A stretch of 9,012 bases of DNA from an uncultured Prevotellaceae bacterium (GTDB taxonomy: Bacteria; Bacteroidota; Bacteroidia; Bacteroidales; Bacteroidaceae): positions 1 to 9,012 of the forward strand of contig OMTC01000172.1 in the NCBI GenBank assembly GCA_900313845.1, given 5' to 3'. The translations under genes and the position numbers were made by a program. A model generated the notes under the pieces. It did not search any database. It worked only from the letters and a program-made list of their open reading frames with translations, and was not told the origin of the DNA. This document shows positions 1 through 4,928 of the stretch, piece after piece (within the stretch, counting starts at the first letter, position 1; each line of letters starts with the position of its first letter).

Positions 1-825
1 CTTAAGGTCGGTGAGTTTGTGGAACTTCGATTTGATGTCGGGAAGCTCAATGTCAATGATGCTGGTTTCTACGATTTTGCTCTCATCCACTTGAATTTGT
101 TTTTGTTTTGGTGCTGCCGTGTTGCCCATGCCACGAATGGCGGTGTTGCAAATCTGGATGGTACGTTCTGCATCGTGCCATTGTCCATCCCATGCTGTGG
201 CGATGGTGGCATAGCACTTCACGTCGGCACGGTCTGTGAGTGGGTTGAAGAGTTGGTAAGTGCCAGCGAGGTCGGTGATGGACTGACACACAGCATAGTA
301 GGAGTAGGCGAGGAGAGGCTCCTTGAAGATGTATTCGTTTTTCATCTTCTCCTTATAGGCATCAACCAATCCGTTGATGCTATCAACCACATCGCCAGGG
401 AGCAGCGCTTCGTTCTTTTCGATAGCGATGATTTGTTGTTGGAGTCGTGCCTGTTGTTCACAAATCTCCTTGATTTTCTGTGAATTATAGGAACCCTTCA
501 CGTCGTAAGTGAGTGCGTTTGGAGTATTCTTGATGCTGAAATTGATGGTTTCTGTGGAATCCACGGAGAAGTTAATGCGGCGATTGCCGATGCGAAGTGC
601 ATAAAACTCAGGGTTTTCCACTTTCTTTTGTTGAGCAAAGGCGAATTCGCCCGATGCCTTGAGTTTCACGGAGTCGAGTGCTTGAATACCTTCGAGTGTT
701 TGTGCTTCGAGATAGAGCATGGAGTCAGTAGCTCCCTCTACATTGCCCTCAATATGGAACTTTGGTGAGTTGTCGCAAGAAATTGCCAAGATAAGCGTCA
801 GCAATATGGGAATAATCTTTTTCAT
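1..825 (-). CDS. DUF4369 / TlpA-like thioredoxin-fold lipoprotein, 3' end beyond the window
   Basis: An open frame of 275 codons begins with ATG at 825 and is still open at the left edge. The N-terminus (MKKIIPILLTLILAISC) has a short basic start, a hydrophobic stretch and a cysteine at residue 17, as in a signal peptidase II lipoprotein signal; the box (LAISC) is loose, as is often so in Bacteroidota. Residues about 23-110 resemble the beta-rich DUF4369 domain found ahead of thioredoxin domains in this phylum. Residues 113-140 are Gln/Glu/Lys-rich and probably helical. The last visible residues (IELPDIKSKFHKLTDLK, 259-275) match the entry strand of AhpC/TSA-TlpA-type thioredoxin domains, so the redox-active CxxC, if present, lies outside the window. 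Likely role: envelope thiol-disulfide exchange; substrate unknown. It is divergent from tig. Confident for the gene and lipoprotein nature, moderate for the redox role. Confidence 0.85.
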   Translation of the reverse strand, partial: MKKIIPILLTLILAISCDNSPKFHIEGNVEGATDSMLYLEAQTLEGIQALDSVKLKASGEFAFAQQKKVENPEFYALRIGNRRINFSVDSTETINFSIKNTPNALTYDVKGSYNSQKIKEICEQQARLQQQIIAIEKNEALLPGDVVDSINGLVDAYKEKMKNEYIFKEPLLAYSYYAVCQSITDLAGTYQLFNPLTDRADVKCYATIATAWDGQWHDAERTIQICNTAIRGMGNTAAPKQKQIQVDESKIVETSIIDIELPDIKSKFHKLTDLK

Positions 826-851
826 TAAGTCGTCGTTTTTAATACGGAGTG

Positions 852-859
852 CAAAATTA
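852..859 (-). promoter_or_regulatory. -7 promoter box of the minus-strand lipoprotein gene
   Basis: On the minus strand this reads TAATTTTG, an exact match to the Bacteroides primary-sigma -7 consensus TAnnTTTG, and is followed by CA. Transcription would begin near 845, giving a leader of about 20 nt before the ATG at 825. The -33 element (TTTG) is not recognisable at the expected distance, around 880-883. Confidence 0.6.
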
Positions 860-868
860 GCGAATTTT

Positions 869-881
869 CACTAAAATAGTG
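869..881. repeat. 13-bp palindrome between the divergent promoters
   Basis: CACTA-AAA-TAGTG is a perfect 5-bp inverted repeat with a 3-bp spacer. It lies between the minus-strand -7 box (852-859) and the plus-strand -7 box (905-912), next to or overlapping both predicted -33 regions. It could be an operator, but a palindrome this short also arises by chance in AT-rich DNA. Confidence 0.35.
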
Positions 882-904
882 GTGTGCGAGCCAAAAAAAA
901 TTCT

Positions 905-912
905 TAACTTTG
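905..912 (+). promoter_or_regulatory. -7 promoter box of tig
   Basis: TAACTTTG matches TAnnTTTG exactly and continues as CA, giving the TTTGCA extension also seen before clpP, guaB and the minus-strand lipoprotein gene. Transcription would start near 918-920, leaving an untranslated leader of about 100 nt, long compared with the recQ and guaB leaders. No clear -33 TTTG is present about 20 bp upstream (881-884 reads GGTG). Confidence 0.6.
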
Positions 913-921
913 CAGCCGATT

Positions 922-988
922 TTGAATTTTGGAGTTATTGTGCGCTTGTAAAAGCTTCTTTGATAACGATTTGTGCATCAAAATTCAA
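922..988 (+). repeat. Inverted repeat in the tig leader, possible mRNA stem-loop
   Basis: TTGAATTTTG at 922-931 is the exact reverse complement of CAAAATTCAA at 979-988. A shorter inner pair, GTTAT (934-938) and ATAAC (963-967), could form inside the 47-nt loop. TTGTGC also occurs twice (938-943 and 971-976). If transcription starts near 919, the outer stem would sit at the very 5' end of the tig mRNA. No T-run follows, so it is not an intrinsic terminator. A stabilising or regulatory leader structure is possible but unproven. Confidence 0.35.
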
Positions 989-1021
989 CACACACAGATT
1001 ATTATAATTTTTTAAAAGAAT

Positions 1022-2371
1022 ATGAATATTTCATTACAGACAGCTGACAAGTTGAACGGTGTTTTGACCGCAGTTATTGAGCCAGCAGACTATCAGGAAA
1101 AGGTAACAAAGGCAATCAAGGATTTCAGTAAGAAAGCAAATATGCCAGGCTTCCGCCCAGGCAAGGTACCAGCAGGATTGGTGAAGAAGCAGTTTGGTGC
1201 ATCTATCCTTGCAGAGGAGGTGAACAAACTTCTTCAGGACAATCTTTTCAAGTATATCCGTGAGAACAACATCGATATGCTTGGCGAACCACTTCCAACA
1301 GCAGATAATGACAAGGTGGAACTTGTGGATGGCGGAACATTCACATTCTCTTTCGAAATTGCTATCGCTCCAGAGTTTGAAGTGAATTTGAGCAAGAAAG
1401 ACAAGGTACCTTTTTATCAAGTAGAAGTTGAGGACAAGATTGTTGAGAATCAGGTGGCAATGTATCGTCAGCGTGGTGGCAACTATGAGAAGGTTGACTC
1501 TTACGAGGACAATGATATGATTAAGGGTGTTATCACAGAACTCGATGCTGCTGGCAATGCAGTGGAAGGTGGCATTTGTGCTGAAAATGTGGTGATGCTT
1601 CCTAAGTATTTCAAGAATGATGAGCAGAAGGCTCTCTTCGCTGCTGCCAAGCCAAACGATATTATCAAGTTCAATCCATCTGTTGCTTACGACAACAGCG
1701 AGGCTGAGTTGGCTTCACTCTTGAAGGTGGAGAAGGAAAAGGCAGGCGAATACAAGGGTGAGTTCAATTTCCAGATTACGGAAATCACTCGTTACATGCC
1801 AGGCCCATTGAATCAGGAATTGTTTGACCAGGTGTTCCCTGCAGGAACTGTGACCAGCGCTGAGGATTTCACTGCCAAAGTGAAAGAGCAGATTGCTGAG
1901 CAGTTTAGCAAGGATAGCGACTACAAGTTCTTGCTCGACGTACGCAAGTATATCAATGACAAGATTGGTAAACTTGAGTTCCCAGACGAAAAGCTCAAGA
2001 AGATTATGCTTGCCAACGCCAAGAACGACGAGCAGAAGGTGGAAGACAATTATGACAAGAGCATTGAGGAGTTGACTTGGCACCTTATCAAGGAAAAACT
2101 GGTGAAGCAGACAGGCGTGAAGGTTGAAGATAAGGACGTGGTTGAGATGGCTAAGGAGGTGACTCGTATGCAGTTTGCTCAGTACGGCATGCTCAACATT
2201 CCTGATGAGTACATTGAGAACTCAGCCAATGAGATGTTGAAGAAGCGTGAAACTGTTGACAACCTTATCGACCGTGCTATCGAATTGAAACTTGGTGCTG
2301 CTCTGAAGGATATGGTGACACTCGACACAAAGACAGTGGGCACTGAGGAGTTTAACGCTTTGTTTAAGTAA
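1022..2371 (+). CDS. tig: Trigger factor (ribosome-associated chaperone)
   Basis: 449 residues, slightly longer than the 432 of the E. coli protein. It binds beside the ribosomal exit tunnel and shields nascent chains. The N-terminal domain (about 1-115) carries the signature ribosome-binding loop GFRPGKVP at residues 43-50. The region at about 150-265 occupies the place of the FKBP-type prolyl isomerase domain but lacks the recognisable active-site pattern of that family, so isomerase activity is doubtful; Bacteroidota trigger factors are generally divergent here. The rest (about 270-449) is the charged helical C-terminal chaperone domain. The ATG at 1022 fits because the ribosome-binding domain begins at once. 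No Shine-Dalgarno motif is seen (AAAAGA before the start). It has its own promoter and terminator and precedes clpP-clpX, a common proteostasis arrangement. Identification is secure from the loop, length and context. Confidence 0.96.
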   Translation: MNISLQTADKLNGVLTAVIEPADYQEKVTKAIKDFSKKANMPGFRPGKVPAGLVKKQFGASILAEEVNKLLQDNLFKYIRENNIDMLGEPLPTADNDKVELVDGGTFTFSFEIAIAPEFEVNLSKKDKVPFYQVEVEDKIVENQVAMYRQRGGNYEKVDSYEDNDMIKGVITELDAAGNAVEGGICAENVVMLPKYFKNDEQKALFAAAKPNDIIKFNPSVAYDNSEAELASLLKVEKEKAGEYKGEFNFQITEITRYMPGPLNQELFDQVFPAGTVTSAEDFTAKVKEQIAEQFSKDSDYKFLLDVRKYINDKIGKLEFPDEKLKKIMLANAKNDEQKVEDNYDKSIEELTWHLIKEKLVKQTGVKVEDKDVVEMAKEVTRMQFAQYGMLNIPDEYIENSANEMLKKRETVDNLIDRAIELKLGAALKDMVTLDTKTVGTEEFNALFK

Positions 2372-2392
2372 AATTATTAAAAAACTATAAAT

Positions 2393-2426
2393 AAGCTGCA
2401 GGTAATGTGCTTACTTGCGGCTTTTT
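2393..2426 (+). terminator. Rho-independent terminator of tig
   Basis: GCTGCAGGTAA (2395-2405) pairs with TTACTTGCGGC (2411-2421) as an 11-bp stem with two G-U pairs and a 5-nt loop, followed by TTTTT (2422-2426). The flanking AA (2393-2394) can pair with the start of the T-run. It begins 22 nt after the tig stop codon. Confidence 0.85.
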
Positions 2427-2440
2427 CATTTCAAATCTTG

Positions 2441-2448
2441 TATTTTTG
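2441..2448 (+). promoter_or_regulatory. -7 promoter box of the clpP-clpX unit
   Basis: TATTTTTG matches TAnnTTTG and continues as CA. It lies 15 bp after the T-run of the tig terminator, so the region of the -33 element falls on the terminator stem and T-run; no exact TTTG is found there. Start would be near 2454, leaving a leader of about 210 nt that contains the heptamer array. A weaker alternative, TAGTTTTT at 2632-2639, would give a leader of under 25 nt. Confidence 0.55.
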
Positions 2449-2458
2449 CAATAGTAAA

Positions 2459-2511
2459 GTAAATGAAGAATGAAAAGTAAATGAAGAATGAAGAATGAAG
2501 AATGAAGAATG
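2459..2511 (+). repeat. ATGAAGA heptamer tandem array in the clpP leader
   Basis: GTAAATGAAGAATGAA occurs at 2459-2474 and again from 2477; the second copy runs into four perfect ATGAAGA units plus ATG (2481-2511). The array is purine-rich on the plus strand. Its last unit (2500-2509) can pair with TTTTTCATTC at 2530-2539, giving a possible hairpin with a 20-nt loop. Related degenerate heptamers occur at 4641-4663, 4807-4820 and 8924-8958. It has the look of a slippage-prone intergenic simple repeat; no function can be read from it. The rest of the 291-bp tig-clpP gap, from about 2540 to 2662, shows nothing else convincing. Confidence 0.75.
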
Positions 2512-2662
2512 TGTTTTACTATGTGCTTCTTTTTCATTCGTAGTTTATTTCACGGTGGGAATGACAAAATGACAGTGAGAAAGGATTGGAGTGAGTTTTG
2601 CAAGGAAATCAGGATGAGAAATGATAATGATTAGTTTTTAATAATATAAATAGGTAAGACAA

Positions 2663-3337
2663 ATGAATAATTTTGATGATTTTAAGAAATTCGCTACAGG
2701 ACATGTTGGCGTAAATAGTATGGTGCTTGACGATGTGATGAAAGCTCAAGCAGGCTATTTGAACCCATATATTTTGGAGGAGCGTCAGTTGAATGTAACC
2801 CAGTTGGATGTGTTCTCCCGTTTGATGATGGATAGAATTATCTTCTTGGGAACAGAAGTGAACGACTATACCGCCAATGTGCTGCAGGCTCAGATGCTCT
2901 ATCTGGATTCTGTGGATAGTGGCAAGGACATCAGCATCTATATCAATAGTCCTGGCGGTAGCGTTTATGCAGGTCTTGGTATTTACGACACAATGCAGTT
3001 CATTAATTCCGATGTGCAGACTATTTGTACAGGTATGGCTGCTTCGATGGCTGCTGTATTGCTCGTGGCAGGCGCAAAGGGCAAACGCTCGGCTCTTCCT
3101 CATAGTCGCGTGATGATTCACCAGCCAATGGGTGGCGCACAAGGACAGGCAAGCGATATTGAGATTACGGCTCGTGAAATTCAGAAACTGAAAAAAGAAC
3201 TTTATACAATTATTGCAGAACACTCTGGTCAGCCATTTGATAAGGTGTGGGCGGATTCAGACCGTGACTACTGGATGACAGCTGAAGAGGCTGCTCAGTA
3301 TGGCATGATTGACCAAGTGCTCAATCGCAAAAAATAA
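2663..3337 (+). CDS. clpP: ATP-dependent Clp protease, proteolytic subunit
   Basis: 224 residues. ClpP forms a cytoplasmic barrel of two heptamers that degrades proteins fed in by ClpX. The Ser-His-Asp catalytic triad is complete: Ser128 in GMAASMAA, His153 in MIHQP and Asp202 in DSDRDYW, with spacings of 25 and 49 residues, the same as in E. coli ClpP. The conserved core begins about residue 36 (YILEERQ) and 51 (FSRLMMDRIIFLG). About 30 extra N-terminal residues precede it; such an extension is usual in Bacteroidota ClpP and may hold a propeptide. The ATG at 2663 is the first in-frame start and has no clear Shine-Dalgarno sequence. It is 3 bp upstream of clpX with no promoter or terminator between them, so the two are expected to be co-transcribed and made together. 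Confidence 0.97.
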   Translation: MNNFDDFKKFATGHVGVNSMVLDDVMKAQAGYLNPYILEERQLNVTQLDVFSRLMMDRIIFLGTEVNDYTANVLQAQMLYLDSVDSGKDISIYINSPGGSVYAGLGIYDTMQFINSDVQTICTGMAASMAAVLLVAGAKGKRSALPHSRVMIHQPMGGAQGQASDIEITAREIQKLKKELYTIIAEHSGQPFDKVWADSDRDYWMTAEEAAQYGMIDQVLNRKK

Positions 3338-3340
3338 TTT

Positions 3341-4576
3341 ATGGCACATTTGAGACGATGCTCTTTCTGCGGACGTACGGAAAAGGAAGTTGAATTCTTG
3401 ATTACAGGAATTGATGGCAACATCTGTAACGAGTGCGCAGATCAAGCACACCAAATCGTGGTGGAGAACATTAAATCGAAACAGTCTCCAGCATTAGAAT
3501 TGGAAAAACTACCCAAACCGACTGAAATCAAGGCTTATCTTGACCAATATGTGATTGGTCAGGATGATGCCAAGAAGGCATTGTCGGTGGCGGTTTATAA
3601 CCACTACAAGCGTTTGCGCGATGTGGCGAATGGTGGTAAGGATGATGTGGAACTCGAGAAATCGAACATCATCATGGTGGGCAGTACGGGTACTGGAAAA
3701 ACCCTGCTTGCCAAGACTATCGCCAAACTGCTTGTGGTTCCTTTCACCATTGTGGATGCTACTGTCCTGACAGAAGCGGGTTATGTGGGTGAAGACGTGG
3801 AGAGTCTGCTGAGCAGGCTTCTTCAGGAATGCGATTATGACCCAAAGAAGGCAGAGCAGGGTATTGTGTTCATTGATGAGATAGATAAGATAGCCAGAAA
3901 GAGCGACAATCCAAGTATCACCCGCGATGTAAGTGGTGAAGGTGTTCAGCAGGCATTGCTGAAATTGCTCGAAGGCAGTGTGGTGAATGTGCCTCCATAC
4001 GGTGGTAGAAAGCATCCTGAACAAAAATTCATTCAGGTAGATACGAAGAATATCCTTTTCATTTGTGGTGGCGCATTCGATGGCATTGAAAGAAAGATTG
4101 CCCAGAGATTGAATACACATGTGGTGGGATATGGTGCTGTGGAGAATACGGCAAGGGTTGATAAAAACAATCTGATGCAGTATATTGCTCCTATGGACTT
4201 GAAGTCGTTTGGACTCATCCCTGAGATTGTGGGGCGTCTGCCAATCTTAACCCATTTGGAACCTCTCGACCGAACAGCTTTACGTTCCATCTTGACGGAG
4301 CCCAAGAATTCCGTCATCAAGCAGTATATCAAACTGATGGAGATGGATGGCGTGACACTGTCGTTCGAGGAAGAAGCTTTGGATTACATCGTTGATAAGG
4401 CGGTGGAGTATCGCTTAGGAGCTCGTGGTTTGCGCTCGTTGGTTGAAGCTATCATGATGGATTCGATGTTTGAGATTCCTTCTTCGAGAAAGAAAACGCT
4501 CAAGGTGACTCTTGATTTTGCCAAGAAACAACTAGAAACCGCAAATTTGGCTGTGCTGGCACAGAAAGAACAATAG
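3341..4576 (+). CDS. clpX: ATP-dependent Clp protease, ATP-binding unfoldase subunit ClpX
   Basis: 411 residues. ClpX is a hexameric AAA+ unfoldase that recognises substrates and threads them into ClpP. The N-terminal C4 zinc domain has Cys7, Cys10, Cys29 and Cys32. The AAA+ module shows Walker A GSTGTGKT (114-121, Lys120), pore loop GYVG (147-150), Walker B GIVFIDE (174-180, Glu180), the substrate-binding RKH loop (223-225), the GRLP region with Arg299 as a likely arginine finger, and sensor 2 GARGLR (360-365). The ClpP-docking tripeptide, IGF in E. coli, is VGY here (262-264); this still fits the hydrophobic-Gly-aromatic pattern, so docking on the adjacent clpP product is expected. The start 3 bp after the clpP stop has no Shine-Dalgarno motif, suggesting translational coupling. 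No truncation; all key residues are present. Confidence 0.98.
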   Translation: MAHLRRCSFCGRTEKEVEFLITGIDGNICNECADQAHQIVVENIKSKQSPALELEKLPKPTEIKAYLDQYVIGQDDAKKALSVAVYNHYKRLRDVANGGKDDVELEKSNIIMVGSTGTGKTLLAKTIAKLLVVPFTIVDATVLTEAGYVGEDVESLLSRLLQECDYDPKKAEQGIVFIDEIDKIARKSDNPSITRDVSGEGVQQALLKLLEGSVVNVPPYGGRKHPEQKFIQVDTKNILFICGGAFDGIERKIAQRLNTHVVGYGAVENTARVDKNNLMQYIAPMDLKSFGLIPEIVGRLPILTHLEPLDRTALRSILTEPKNSVIKQYIKLMEMDGVTLSFEEEALDYIVDKAVEYRLGARGLRSLVEAIMMDSMFEIPSSRKKTLKVTLDFAKKQLETANLAVLAQKEQ

Positions 4577-4620
4577 ATTTACGGATTTACAGATTTACAA
4601 TTTACGGATTTACGATTTAC
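4577..4620 (+). repeat. Six-copy ATTTAC tandem array directly after clpX
   Basis: ATTTAC begins at 4577, 4585, 4593, 4600, 4608 and 4615, a period of 8,8,7,8,7 bp with G, GG, AG or A between copies. It starts at the base after the clpX stop codon, whose final G would complete the first GATTTAC unit. It would lie in the 3' untranslated part of the clpP-clpX mRNA, upstream of the terminator. It is too short and irregularly spaced for CRISPR. Confidence 0.75.
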
Positions 4621-4698
4621 TATTGGATTTTCAGTTTTCTAAATGGTGAATGGAAGTAAATGGTAATATAACTTGCGATAAGACGTAAGGACAGGTTA

Positions 4699-4746
4699 GG
4701 AAGAATGTATTTTGCTCTTAGGGGTGATTTACATTCTTCTTTTTTT
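4699..4746 (+). terminator. Rho-independent terminator of clpP-clpX
   Basis: GAAGAATGTA (4700-4709) is the exact reverse complement of TACATTCTTC (4730-4739), with a possible extra G-U pair outside and a 20-nt loop, followed by seven T residues (4740-4746). It lies about 120 nt after the clpX stop codon and upstream of the recQ promoter, and insulates recQ from clpPX. Confidence 0.8.
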
Positions 4747-4748
4747 AT

Positions 4749-4767
4749 AAAGGAGGAAACGATGTGA
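4749..4767 (+). other. Shine-Dalgarno-like motif with a start-stop codon pair
   Basis: AAAGGAGG (4749-4756) lies 5 nt before ATG (4762-4764), which is followed immediately by TGA (4765-4767). The motif is stronger than anything before the real genes in this window. A GTG at 4764 opens a frame of only seven codons. It comes just after the terminator and before the recQ promoter, so it may not be transcribed much. Probably fortuitous or a relic. Confidence 0.25.
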
Positions 4768-4854
4768 ATAGAGTGCTTTTCGTATGAATCGGATGGAAAG
4801 AAAAATGTGAAAAGTGAAAACTTTTTATTTTTCTGAAAAATATTTACGAAAAAA

Positions 4855-4886
4855 TTTGGAAAATTCATTTCATAGAAATAACTTTG
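4855..4886 (+). promoter_or_regulatory. recQ promoter (-33 and -7 boxes)
   Basis: TTTG at 4855-4858 and TAACTTTG at 4879-4886 match the Bacteroides -33/-7 consensus with a 20-bp spacer; this is the only promoter in the window with both elements exact. Transcription would start near 4892-4895, giving a leader of about 35 nt before the ATG at 4929. Confidence 0.75.
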
Positions 4887-4922
4887 TTCAGTGTTCATTT
4901 TCTCTACATCATTCAAAGTTAT
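4878..4922. repeat. 9-bp inverted repeat spanning the recQ -7 box and start site
   Basis: ATAACTTTG (4878-4886) is the exact reverse complement of CAAAGTTAT (4914-4922), 27 bp apart. The left arm is the recQ -7 box; the right arm is therefore an exact minus-strand TAACTTTG pointing back at recQ's promoter. It could be a second, convergent promoter, a regulator site, or coincidence. The right arm has no good -33 partner. Confidence 0.45.
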
Positions 4923-4928
4923 GATTTT

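Larger units (their letters stand above)
4621..4854. other. clpX-recQ intergenic stretch (gap 4577-4928) without a recognised gene
   Basis: Besides the ATTTAC array, terminator, recQ promoter and inverted repeat listed separately, this stretch holds degenerate heptamer-like sequence (AATGG at 4642, 4649 and 4659), two GTGAAAA units (4807-4820), and a strong Shine-Dalgarno-like AAAGGAGG at 4749-4756 that leads only to ATG-TGA. A minus-strand frame of about 92-98 codons crosses the region but resembles no family and reads through the terminator stem and A/T runs; it is not annotated as a gene. Confidence 0.6.

Noticed and set aside
19..483. Plus-strand open frame of 154 codons
   Set aside because: It lies antisense inside the lipoprotein gene, whose frame is continuous with a lipoprotein signal and family-like sequence; the plus-strand translation resembles nothing and lacks a promoter.
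3341..3436. ClpX VGY in place of the IGF ClpP-docking tripeptide as a sign of lost ClpP binding
   Set aside because: The substitution (residues 262-264 of ClpX) keeps the hydrophobic-Gly-aromatic character and clpP is adjacent and intact, so docking is expected to be normal.
4577..4620. ATTTAC array as a CRISPR or origin iteron cluster
   Set aside because: Units are only 6-8 bp, spacers 1-2 bp, with no unique spacers, no cas gene and no replication gene nearby.
4620..4916. Minus-strand open frame of 98 codons (92 from its first ATG, at 4898) in the clpX-recQ gap
   Set aside because: It matches no family I recognise, is rich in Phe/Lys/Ser/Ile as expected from translating A/T runs, reads straight through the clpX terminator stem, and its longest form starts at a TTG in a promoter-like box. 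A transcript is possible from the box at 4914-4921 but a protein is not supported.
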